From: Velocimicrobium porci
GTDB taxonomy: Bacteria > Bacillota > Clostridia > Lachnospirales > Lachnospiraceae
Reading direction: 5' to 3'
NCBI RefSeq assembly: GCF_009696045.1
Contig: NZ_VUMT01000001.1
Location: forward strand, 248,001-312,000
DNA length: 64,000 nt
The notes beneath the pieces were generated by a model, which was given only the letters and a program-made list of their open reading frames with translations, had not been told where the DNA came from and ran no database searches. Shown piece by piece: positions 18,418 to 26,535 of the stretch; position 1 is the first letter of the stretch, and the number at the start of each line of letters is the position of its first letter. The translations under genes and the position numbers were made by a program.

Positions 18418-19176
18418 CTATTTTGTTGCTTCTCTATATTCTGTCGTAAATGCTGGATTATACAATTCAGAACGTTCGTAATTTGTATGGGCAACAACAT
18501 CTCCAACAATAATAAGTGCAGTTTTTGTAATTCCTTCTTTTTTCGCTAATTCACTTATTGTTCCTACCGTACCCACAATTGTTTTTTCATCTTCCCATGT
18601 TGCTTTATAAACAACAGCTGCGGGCGTATCTTTTGTATAGCCTCCCTCTATAAGCTTATCGGTTAACTCTTCTAACATTCCTGTACTTAAAAAAATAACC
18701 ATTGTAGCCTGATGAGCCGCAAAAGAAGCAATATCCTCTTTTTCCGGTACTGGGGTTCTTCCTGCCATTCTTGTAATAATCACACTTTGAGAAACATTTG
18801 GAAGTGTATATTCCAGATTCAAAGCAGAAGCTGCTCCACAAAACGAACTGACACCCGGACAATATTCATATGAAATTCCTTTCTGATCTAAACAATCCAT
18901 CTGCTCACGAATTGCTCCATATACACAAGGGTCACCAGTATGAAGGCGTACTGTCGTCAAACCTTCCTGTTCTGCCTTAACAATTACTTCAATAACCTCT
19001 TCTAGTGTCATCGTTGCACTATTATATACGTTACACCCATTTTTTTTATAATTTAATAGCTCTTTGTTTACAAGAGAACCTGCATAAATAATGACGTCTG
19101 CTTTTCCTAATAATTTAATTCCTCTCACTGTAATTAAATCTGGTGCTCCTGAACCTGCTCCAACAAAATATACCAT
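18418..19176 (-). CDS. cbiF: Cobalt-precorrin-4 C11-methyltransferase
   Basis: SAM-dependent methylation at C11. The product is 252 residues. Seen: MVYFVGAGSGAPDLITVRG at the N-terminus, YAGSLVNKELL, LHTGDPCVYGAIREQ, PGVSSFCGAASALNLEYTLP, and TRMAGRTPVPEKEDIASFA, the motif typical of CbiF/CobM. The ATG abuts the cbiL stop codon with no gap, so the two are probably translated by coupling. Confidence 0.96.
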   Translation of the reverse strand: MVYFVGAGSGAPDLITVRGIKLLGKADVIIYAGSLVNKELLNYKKNGCNVYNSATMTLEEVIEVIVKAEQEGLTTVRLHTGDPCVYGAIREQMDCLDQKGISYEYCPGVSSFCGAASALNLEYTLPNVSQSVIITRMAGRTPVPEKEDIASFAAHQATMVIFLSTGMLEELTDKLIEGGYTKDTPAAVVYKATWEDEKTIVGTVGTISELAKKEGITKTALIIVGDVVAHTNYERSELYNPAFTTEYREATK

Positions 19177-19866
19177 TTACTTTTTCTTCTCCTTTACTAT
19201 AATTAATGAATAATAACCTGCATCCTCCGGAATCTCCTCAACCGAAGAATAAATTTTTTCATTCTCCATTCCACAGTTTTCTATCATTACTGCTTCACAG
19301 TCTGATGCAAGTAACTGTTTTTTTACTTCCTTTATCTTTTTGCCGGCTTTCATTAAAACCTTTGTTCCTGAAAGTTTTAACGCCTCTTCTATGTCATAAG
19401 ATGCCGGTATAACATGTAATGGCTCAGCTTTTTCTACTAAACCAATATTCAGTCTTGCAGCTACTGCACAAAAAGAAGAAATACCACTTACGAGAGATGC
19501 TTCAAACCCAAGTTCAATCACACGCTGATGTAAATAAATATAAGTAGAATAAATCGAAGGATCTCCCAATGTTAAAAACGCGACTTTCTTTCCCTGTTTT
19601 AACAACTCTACTAATGTCTCCGTAGCAGCTCTATGACTCTCTTCTAATTTTTCTTTCTCTTTTGTCATTGGCATTAAAATACCAATACAAGGTTTGTTTT
19701 CTAACCCGCTTACTGCCTGTTTTGCAATCTGGTAAGCAACACTTTTTTCTTTTTGCTCTGCCGGTACCGCTATTACATCGCTTTCCTGTATCAGCCGGAC
19801 TGCTTTCAATGTTAATAATTCCGGATCTCCCGGTCCAATTCCAATCCCATATAATTTTCCTGCCAT
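19177..19866 (-). CDS. cbiL: Cobalt-precorrin-2 C20-methyltransferase
   Basis: First methylation after cobalt insertion, at C20. The product is 229 residues. Seen: LYGIGIGPGDPELLTLKAVRLI, VAFLTLGDPSIYSTYIYLHQRV, GISSFCAVAARLNIGLVEKAEPLHVIPA, and KVLMKAGKKIKEVKKQL, consistent with CbiL/CobI. One base separates it from cbiD upstream, and it abuts cbiF downstream. Confidence 0.96.
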   Translation of the reverse strand: MAGKLYGIGIGPGDPELLTLKAVRLIQESDVIAVPAEQKEKSVAYQIAKQAVSGLENKPCIGILMPMTKEKEKLEESHRAATETLVELLKQGKKVAFLTLGDPSIYSTYIYLHQRVIELGFEASLVSGISSFCAVAARLNIGLVEKAEPLHVIPASYDIEEALKLSGTKVLMKAGKKIKEVKKQLLASDCEAVMIENCGMENEKIYSSVEEIPEDAGYYSLIIVKEKKK

Positions 19867-19867
19867 A

Positions 19868-21025
19868 TTATTCTCCTCTTTTATTTAAAAATTTTTCTGC
19901 TAATTCTTTTGCATACTTCGTTTCTCCAAGATAGCCATATTCATTTGAAAATAAAATTGCACCAATTTTTAAATCCTCTCCCGATTTTTTATTCAAATAG
20001 TAATGGATTTTATCTGTAATACTTTTCATCGTTTCGGATAACAGATTTCCCTCTTTTAAAATCGTAACTGCTTCTTCTGTTGTAATCGTATCCAGTAATC
20101 GTCTTGCGGTTTCAATCGAAGCACCTGCACGAATTGCAGCAGCCGTCATCAATTCAGCTCTAGAATCTGAATGTTTAGAATGTGTATTCATAATTCCGCC
20201 AGACACCTTAATAAATTTTCCTATATGGGAAACAAACAAAATCCCCTTTATCCCGAGTTCCTTAGCAATTCCTATCGTTTCCCCCACATAATTACTGCAC
20301 TTCATACTTTTAGAAAGATCCAATTGCATTTGATTTTTCAAAAAAGTTTCACCATAGTTACCAGGTGTTATCAAAAGATATTCGACCTGCTCAGCTGCAA
20401 GCATTTTCATCTCTACACGAATACTATCAATCAACGCTTTTTCACTCATTGGAACAACAATCCCACTTGTTCCCAAAATTGAGATTCCACCTTGAATCCC
20501 CAACCGTTCATTAAATGTCTTTTTTGCCACATTAACACCCTCTGGAACAGAAATTTCTACTTCAATGCCACCATCCCATTCCTGCTCTCTTAATACCTCT
20601 TCTACACTCTCTTTTATCATTTTTCTTGGCACACGATTGATTGCAGCCTCCCCTACAGGCTGTTCTAATCCCTTTCTTGTAACAATACCGACACCGGTTC
20701 CACCTAAAATTACAACATCCGGTTGCTCTATCTTCTTCACTTTTGCATATACAAGAATTCCATCTGTTACATCAGGGTCATCCCCTGCATCTTTTCTCAC
20801 TGCACAAGAAACATATTCTGTTGTACACTGAATTTCTTCAATTGGTAAATGAAGTACTATTCCTTTTGGTGTTGCCAGATTCACCTCATATATTTTCTGC
20901 CCTAAAAATAACATCCACGTAGCTGCTTTTGCCGCAGCAGCAGCACAGGAACCTGTCGTATACCCCAAATATAATTTTTTATTTCCCTCTGTAACAAAAT
21001 ATTGTTCCAATCCATTTTTTCCCAT
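19868..21025 (-). CDS. cbiD: Cobalt-precorrin-5B C1-methyltransferase CbiD
   Basis: Methylates C1 after the CbiG step. The product is 385 residues. Seen: LYLGYTTGSCAAAAAKAATWML near the N-terminus, KDAGDDPDVTDG, GGTGVGIVTRKGLEQPVGEAAINRVPRKMI, GTSGIVVPMSEKALIDSI and SHIGKFIKVSGGIMNTHSKHSDSRAE, all typical of CbiD. First gene of the riboswitch-controlled cbi operon. No clear ribosome site precedes the ATG at 21025: the terminator T-run lies just upstream of it, which is unusual (see findings). Confidence 0.95.
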   Translation of the reverse strand: MGKNGLEQYFVTEGNKKLYLGYTTGSCAAAAAKAATWMLFLGQKIYEVNLATPKGIVLHLPIEEIQCTTEYVSCAVRKDAGDDPDVTDGILVYAKVKKIEQPDVVILGGTGVGIVTRKGLEQPVGEAAINRVPRKMIKESVEEVLREQEWDGGIEVEISVPEGVNVAKKTFNERLGIQGGISILGTSGIVVPMSEKALIDSIRVEMKMLAAEQVEYLLITPGNYGETFLKNQMQLDLSKSMKCSNYVGETIGIAKELGIKGILFVSHIGKFIKVSGGIMNTHSKHSDSRAELMTAAAIRAGASIETARRLLDTITTEEAVTILKEGNLLSETMKSITDKIHYYLNKKSGEDLKIGAILFSNEYGYLGETKYAKELAEKFLNKRGE

Positions 21026-21031
21026 ATAATT

Positions 21032-21055
21032 AAAAAAAGGTTGCTTTCACAACCT
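21032..21055 (-). terminator. Terminator of the cbiD riboswitch
   Basis: On the minus strand AGGTTGTGAAAGCAACC is followed at once by seven Ts. The five-base-pair GGTTG/CAACC stem (21054-21050 with 21043-21039) with a TGAAAG loop is an intrinsic terminator and the expected off state of the riboswitch. It ends seven bases before the cbiD ATG. Confidence 0.8.
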
Positions 21056-21074
21056 CTTCTTTCCTTTCTTTATC

Positions 21075-21200
21075 TTACATATAACTTCGGTTGCCGCAAA
21101 CTTATATGTACAAATATAAAAAGGTATCTGGCTATACAGTAACGGACTTGCGTAGGACTTGCACCTTACTTCCCTTTTTATATCTGGTTTTCGCTCTTTT
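21075..21200 (-). promoter_or_regulatory. Cobalamin riboswitch upstream of the cbi biosynthetic operon
   Basis: On the minus strand the core runs AAAAGGGAAGTAAGGTGCAA, GTCCTACGCAAGTCCGTTACTGT, then GCCAGATACC. This is the compact clostridial form of the B12-box riboswitch, with GGTGCAAGTCC in place of GGTGAAAATCC. It is followed by a stem ACATATAA/TTATATGT (about 21107-21076) and the terminator described separately. Position directly before cbiD supports the call. The compact form may use a different arm set from the cobalt-operon riboswitch. Confidence 0.9.
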
Positions 21201-21212
21201 CTCACTAAAAAT

Positions 21213-21241
21213 ATTATAGTATGGAACCCGCCTTGTGTCAA
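21213..21241 (-). promoter_or_regulatory. Consensus promoter of the cbi operon
   Basis: On the minus strand TTGACA (21241-21236) and TATAAT (21218-21213) are separated by exactly 17 bases, a perfect vegetative promoter. It lies 11 bases after the stop codon of the hybrid kinase gene and just before the riboswitch, so the cbi operon is transcribed on its own, with read-through from the kinase possible. Confidence 0.8.
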
Positions 21242-21251
21242 ATAAAAGTAA

Positions 21252-24200
21252 CTAATCTTGTTTTAAAACGGACTCTAAAATTTCTAACATTTTTCCTGTA
21301 TCAATTGGTTTTGATAAATGCCCGTTCATGCCACTTTCAACTGACCGCTTTACATCTTCGTCGAAAGCATTTGCTGTCATTGCAATAATTGGAACTTTCT
21401 TTGAATCTTTTCGTTTCATTTTACGAATCCTTCTTGCAGTATCCCAACCATCCATAACCGGCATTTTTATATCCATTAATATCACATCGTAATAAAATTC
21501 ACTTGATTGTTCAAATTTTTCAAGTGCTTCTTTCCCATTTTCTGCCTGTTCCACCTCAAATCCGACCATATTTAATATCCCAGCTGCAATTTCAATGTTA
21601 ATCTCATTATCCTCTGCTAAAAGAACTCTATGCCCTTGGAAATGATATTGTGTCAATTCCACTGGTTTTTTCTCTTTCTTTTCTTTTGAGGCGACATGAG
21701 TACCATTGGAACACATCTGAAAATTTAAATCAAAATAAAATTCCGATCCAACTCTTAACTTACTTGTAACCGCTAACGTTCCTCCCATCATATGAACAAG
21801 GTTACTACTGATAGAAAGCCCGAGCCCTGTTCCTCCATACCATTTTGTTGTATAAGAATCTGCCTGTTCAAAAGCGTTAAAAATCTTATAAATATTTTCC
21901 TGACTAATTCCTATTCCGGTATCTTTTACAGAAAAATGAACACGGACAATATTATTTTTAACTTCTTTTTGTTCAATTAAAACTACAATATCGCCACCAT
22001 TATCCGTAAATTTCAAAGCATTTCCGATCAGATTAATTAAAACCTGATTTAAGTGAAAACCATCTCCAATTAACTGCATATCACAATACTTTTTTTCATA
22101 TACAAGTTTTATATTCTTCTGTTCTGCCTGTAATCGTGTAAGATTTTCCAACTCTTCAACAAGTTCATTTAAACAAAACTCTTCTTCTATTAATTGAAGC
22201 TTTCCACTTTCAATTCTTGACATATCCAAAATATCATTGATTAATGACAATAAATATTTTGAAGACTCTCCTATTTTTTCAAGACACTCTAGTGTCTTCG
22301 CCTTATCATCAATTGTCATCTCCGCAATTGTAATCATACCAAATATTGCATTCATAGGTGTCCGAATTTCATGGGACATACGGGATAAAAATTCGGTCTT
22401 TGCTTTATTTGCTTCTTCTGCATCCATCTTGTACAAATAAGAATAGATTACCTTGCTCAATTCCCTCAGTTCCTGTACGTTTTTTTGAGTCCAGTCATAT
22501 TCTTTGTCTTCTGCACCAAAAATAATAACGCTTTGATAATGAGATTTTTCATAACCACTACATAAAAGAGCAGAATTACAAGGCTGATTTTTAAACAGCA
22601 TGTCAAAATCATCCGACGTTTCAGCCTGTCCTCTTTTACAAAAAAGATATCTATTTTCCGTTTCCACAAGGGATTTCCATGTTTCCATTTCTTTCATTTC
22701 ATAATAAAATGGCTCAACTCTTGTTTCAAATTTCTTTGTAGTGCTCCATTCATACAAAAATTGAAAAACACCCTGCTCTAACTGTACCTTTGCAATACTT
22801 GCATAAGCCAGCTTATATTTTTTTCCGATTCGCTCCAAAATCATATTAATCGCACTGCTTTTATCTTTTGTTTTTTCTAATATTTCCAATACAAATGAAA
22901 GGATATCCTGATTTTTATCAATCTCTGCATCTTGTATTGTCTTATTTAATACAATTTTTCCATAATATTCTGCAGGGTCTTTTCCCAATAATTCTTTTGT
23001 CTTTTCATAAGTCTGAAAAGAATTCTTTCCATTCTCTTTTACATAACGAAGAGCCGCTTTCGTGTACTGTAAAAGTTGCTCGTAGCAATCTGTTTCATCG
23101 GAATATGCAACTCCTATACTGCAAGTAAAAGCCTTTCCACCATTTTCACCACTATAAATATCCTGAATTTCTTTCACAATTCGACTTGCAATTTGAACCG
23201 TCTGTCCTTTTGTAATCATTTTTAAGAAAATCATAAATCGATCTTTGCTATAGCGGATTATAATATGTGGTTCTTTCACAATTTTCTGCAACAATTCTGC
23301 TACTTCAATAATAACAGAATCCCCAAAAACTCTCCCATGTAACTCATTTACCTTCCGAAAATCATCAATATCAACCAACAGCATTGCTCCCAATTCAGAA
23401 GTTTGTTTTTGCTTCAGATATTGCTTAATTAATTCTTCTCCACTTACTTTTGTAAATAGCTTGGTCAATTTATCCTTAAAAGCTTCATCTAATAATTTTT
23501 GTTCTTTTTCATGCTCTGTTTGAATATTTCTAAAATTACCAATTATTTTAGACGGATTACCACTTTCATCCTTAAATGTTTTTCCTGATAACACTGCCCA
23601 GACATACTCATCCGTGCTTCCATAATAAGGACGCACACGAACTTCAATAGGTTTGACCAAATGTTCTTTCAAACAATGGCTTAACTTGTCCCTGTCTTTA
23701 AAATACAAAAAATCATCCTGTAGTATCTTTTCAGAAAAATTACAAATATATGTGTCCTCACATTCTTTACTTTTCTTATCATCAAAACTTCCATATATAA
23801 ATAAAGTATCTTCCTTTATATTATATTCAAACATGATAACATAAGAACATTCTAGTGCAAGACGATAACGTTCTCTTTCCTGTTCAAGTTCTTTTTCCAT
23901 CCTTTTTTGCTTTGTAATATCTGCTAATACACCATGATAAATCGGATTACCATTCTGTTCTCCAAGAAACGTTGCAGCAAGCTGAATCCAAACAATCTCT
24001 CCAGATTTTTTTACGGTACGATAAGAAAATGTAATTGGTTCTCTTTTTTTTGCTTTTTCATTTACAAATTGAATGACATTTTCCCGATCTTCTTTTGCAA
24101 TGTTTTGAAATACACCATCTTTATAATCTTCCATTGTCGTACCAAAAAATTCAAAAAACTTGTTACTTGCCTCTAATAAATAAGTATTCATTGGACACAC

Positions 24201-25103
24201 TTCATACTTTGCAACAAATCCCGGCATATTATCATAGGTCGCATATAATGTATCTTTTAAGTTTTCTTCCTTTCGTTTCAGATTATCAATATTCATAAAA
24301 AATGCTAAAATAATCTGCTCTCTTGACCCATCATTAAAAGGAACAATGTCAAGATTAAACCAACAGTACCCCTTTCCCGGACACAATAGGCGAAACTCTT
24401 CACTCATTACACTTTCATAGTTACAAAACAAACGTTTCATATTGCTAAAACTAAGCAATGCAGCACAACGTTCCTTATCATCCGGATGAACACTTTTTCC
24501 TGTTAAAACACTAATTAGGTTACTAATATTTCCATTAAGAGAAGCCTGCACGCCAACACCATTTTTATTATAAATCGTTCGATAAACTCCCTTAGAAAGA
24601 TTTACCTCATAAGACTCCTCATATATTTTTCTCATTATAGCATCATAGCGGCTTGCCAAACGACTGTTATACTCTGTTTTTTTCTGTTCTGTTATATTAT
24701 GTACAATACTTAACGCAATTTTTTTCCCTTTTGTCTCCATGTAATAGATTTGATTTTCTGTCCAAAATTCTGTTCCATCCGGTCCCTTTATACGGTACTG
24801 CAAAGAACTTTCCCTGAGTCCTTTCTCAAAATTGTCACGAAGCTGAAACAGACTAACATTTTTATATACTTTTTCCTGGTCTTCCGGAACAATATAATAT
24901 TCTATTCCAAATGCTAATACCTGCTCGTAGTCTTCTTCAATGTCTGACTCATCCTCACCTATTGCATGAAACGATAATTTCTTATAGCTTCCTGAAAGCA
25001 AATTTATAATAGCAACAGCAGCTACATTCCATTTTTGCATAAAGAAATAATATTCTTCTTTTTCATTTTTCCATTCACTTGTTCCCCATGTATATTCACT
25101 CAT
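21252..25103 (-). CDS. Soluble hybrid sensor histidine kinase: PAS-like regions, degenerate GGDEF, GAF-like region, HisKA, HATPase, receiver
   Basis: A 1283-residue signalling protein without transmembrane segments, so cytoplasmic. Approximate order: four PAS/PAC-like regions (20-145, 150-280, 285-405, 405-540), each ending in an I..ITEQKK or ADITKQKR-type tail; a GGDEF domain (545-705) with DIDDFRKVNELHGRVFGDSVI but RYSKDRF where RYGGDEF is expected, so it should not make c-di-GMP; a GAF-like region (730-890); HisKA with FLSRMSHEIRTPMNAIFGM; HATPase with LIGNALKFTDNGG, KDTGIGIS and GGTGLGLSIS; and a C-terminal receiver with LLAEDNEINIEIA, ILMDIKMPVMDGW and SKPID. No separate Hpt or output gene is adjacent. 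The ligand is unknown. AGGTG-type site at good spacing. Confidence 0.9.
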   Translation of the reverse strand: MSEYTWGTSEWKNEKEEYYFFMQKWNVAAVAIINLLSGSYKKLSFHAIGEDESDIEEDYEQVLAFGIEYYIVPEDQEKVYKNVSLFQLRDNFEKGLRESSLQYRIKGPDGTEFWTENQIYYMETKGKKIALSIVHNITEQKKTEYNSRLASRYDAIMRKIYEESYEVNLSKGVYRTIYNKNGVGVQASLNGNISNLISVLTGKSVHPDDKERCAALLSFSNMKRLFCNYESVMSEEFRLLCPGKGYCWFNLDIVPFNDGSREQIILAFFMNIDNLKRKEENLKDTLYATYDNMPGFVAKYEVCPMNTYLLEASNKFFEFFGTTMEDYKDGVFQNIAKEDRENVIQFVNEKAKKREPITFSYRTVKKSGEIVWIQLAATFLGEQNGNPIYHGVLADITKQKRMEKELEQERERYRLALECSYVIMFEYNIKEDTLFIYGSFDDKKSKECEDTYICNFSEKILQDDFLYFKDRDKLSHCLKEHLVKPIEVRVRPYYGSTDEYVWAVLSGKTFKDESGNPSKIIGNFRNIQTEHEKEQKLLDEAFKDKLTKLFTKVSGEELIKQYLKQKQTSELGAMLLVDIDDFRKVNELHGRVFGDSVIIEVAELLQKIVKEPHIIIRYSKDRFMIFLKMITKGQTVQIASRIVKEIQDIYSGENGGKAFTCSIGVAYSDETDCYEQLLQYTKAALRYVKENGKNSFQTYEKTKELLGKDPAEYYGKIVLNKTIQDAEIDKNQDILSFVLEILEKTKDKSSAINMILERIGKKYKLAYASIAKVQLEQGVFQFLYEWSTTKKFETRVEPFYYEMKEMETWKSLVETENRYLFCKRGQAETSDDFDMLFKNQPCNSALLCSGYEKSHYQSVIIFGAEDKEYDWTQKNVQELRELSKVIYSYLYKMDAEEANKAKTEFLSRMSHEIRTPMNAIFGMITIAEMTIDDKAKTLECLEKIGESSKYLLSLINDILDMSRIESGKLQLIEEEFCLNELVEELENLTRLQAEQKNIKLVYEKKYCDMQLIGDGFHLNQVLINLIGNALKFTDNGGDIVVLIEQKEVKNNIVRVHFSVKDTGIGISQENIYKIFNAFEQADSYTTKWYGGTGLGLSISSNLVHMMGGTLAVTSKLRVGSEFYFDLNFQMCSNGTHVASKEKKEKKPVELTQYHFQGHRVLLAEDNEINIEIAAGILNMVGFEVEQAENGKEALEKFEQSSEFYYDVILMDIKMPVMDGWDTARRIRKMKRKDSKKVPIIAMTANAFDEDVKRSVESGMNGHLSKPIDTGKMLEILESVLKQD

Positions 25104-25142
25104 TTGCTACACCTCCGCCTATAACAAGACTGTAGACTATCG

Positions 25143-26258
25143 TTAAATCTCTATTAATTCATACTCATCTGTTCCTAATCCTAATTTTTTTGCATGCTCA
25201 ATTGCCACATGCCAATTTGTTTCTGGCGTAACATTTGTAAAATGATCATGAAAATCTTCATGTTCATTTAATCTTTCCTCCAACAAGCTTCCTCTCATTA
25301 CATGCTGCTTATTTACAGCATCTGCACATGCCTGATCTAAGGCAACCGGATCAAAAGAAGCAAACATACCTACATTTGGTACAATCGGAACATCATTTTC
25401 TGCATGGCAATCACAATAAGGTGACACATCCACAACTAAGCTGATATGAAAATTCGGTCTTCCATTTAATACAGCATAACTATATTCTGCAATTTTTTTA
25501 TTTAAAATATCAAAAGATTCATCTCCGGCAGGCAAAACTGCATCTTTCGGACAGACCCCAATGCATCGCCCACATCCGACACATTTGTCTTGATTAATAG
25601 AAGCTTTTCGATCTGCAATAGAAGGGGCATCATGGGCACAAATCTTGATACATCTTCCACAACCAATACATTTTTCTGTATCTACATATGGCTTTCCGGC
25701 ACTGTGCATTTCCATTTTTCCTGCCCTAGAACCACAACCCATTCCTATATTCTTTAATGCTCCACCAAATCCGGTTGATTCATGCCCTTTGAAATGATTT
25801 AATGTAATAAAGATATCCGCATCCATAATCGCACGTCCAATCTTTGCTTCTTTTACATATTCTCCATTTTCAACTGGGACTAATTCTTCATCCGTTCCTT
25901 TTAACCCATCTGCTATAATCACATGACATCCTGTCTGAAATGGTGAAAATCCATTTTTATAAGCAGCATCTATGTGATCTAATGCATTTTTTCTGCCACC
26001 TACATATAGCGTATTACAATCTGTAAGAAATGGCTTTCCTCCTAATTGTTTTACAACGTCCACAACAACTGCTGCATAATTGGGTCTTAAATAAGCCAGA
26101 TTTCCCGGTTCCCCAAAATGTATTTTTATTGCTGTATACTTCTCATCAAAATCAATTGAATCAATCCCTGCCTTTTTTATAAGTCGTTCTAATTTTTGTG
26201 GCAGGTTCTCGTTAAACGAAGTACGCATATTTGTAAAATAAACCTTTGATTTTTCCAT
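25143..26258 (-). CDS. DUF362 protein with two [4Fe-4S] ferredoxin motifs
   Basis: A 371-residue protein. The N- and C-terminal parts are DUF362 (KIHFGEPGNLAYLRPNYAAVVVDVVKQLGG; LNHFKGHESTGFGGALKNIGMGCGSR; PNVGMFASFDPVALDQACADAV). Between them are two clusters, CIGCGRCIKICAHDAP (~195-210) and CVGCGRCIGVCPKDA (~224-238). Proteins of this kind are common in anaerobes; their electron partner and substrate are not established. The start at 26258 is fixed by comparison with the HxlR leader: the shared non-coding element ends in GGGTAGAAAAG just before this ATG, and an ATG eight codons earlier falls inside the conserved hairpin. Confidence 0.88.
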   Translation of the reverse strand: MEKSKVYFTNMRTSFNENLPQKLERLIKKAGIDSIDFDEKYTAIKIHFGEPGNLAYLRPNYAAVVVDVVKQLGGKPFLTDCNTLYVGGRKNALDHIDAAYKNGFSPFQTGCHVIIADGLKGTDEELVPVENGEYVKEAKIGRAIMDADIFITLNHFKGHESTGFGGALKNIGMGCGSRAGKMEMHSAGKPYVDTEKCIGCGRCIKICAHDAPSIADRKASINQDKCVGCGRCIGVCPKDAVLPAGDESFDILNKKIAEYSYAVLNGRPNFHISLVVDVSPYCDCHAENDVPIVPNVGMFASFDPVALDQACADAVNKQHVMRGSLLEERLNEHEDFHDHFTNVTPETNWHVAIEHAKKLGLGTDEYELIEI

Positions 26259-26352
26259 CTTTTCTACCCGTGCATATCGCAAGCAGACTTGCGATACTGC
26301 CCAAATTCGTTATATAAAAAAAGAGGACAGTTGCATCTTTTCCTTTCTTTTT
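26259..26352 (-). promoter_or_regulatory. Two-hairpin conserved leader, copy B (upstream of the DUF362 gene)
   Basis: Second copy of the leader at 9957-10046. On the minus strand: AAAGAAAGGAAAAG, an ATG (26336) opening an 8-codon frame, ACTGTCC (26331-26325) pairing with GGGCAGT (26302-26296) around a T-rich loop, ATCGCAAG/CTTGCGAT (26295-26288 with 26283-26276, perfect, 4-base loop), then GCACGGGTAGAAAAG and the start codon. Differences from copy A fall in loops or keep pairing (A-T and T-G pairs here against G-T and C-G there). The short upstream frames do not match in sequence, so the RNA fold looks like the conserved feature. Confidence 0.7.
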
Positions 26353-26535
26353 GATTTTTCTAAGTTCTCTCTCGTATTGCATATTCTTACATTATATTAT
26401 AGGTTAGAATCAAAAAGAATACAAGAACAAAGAAGTGTGTTAAAAACTTCTCCTTTTCATTATATTCTCTAGATTTTTTTTCCCATTCGTGCTATCTTGA
26501 AAAGACAATCTATAAATAACAGAAAGGAATCTGAC

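Noticed and set aside
21047-21241. A 64-codon open frame on the minus strand before cbiD
   Set aside because: It lies entirely over the cobalamin riboswitch and promoter; the RNA motif and TTGACA-17-TATAAT explain the sequence, and the frame has no ribosome site.
21795-23600. Active diguanylate cyclase in the hybrid kinase
   Set aside because: The GGDEF signature is replaced by YSKDR, which removes metal- and substrate-binding residues.
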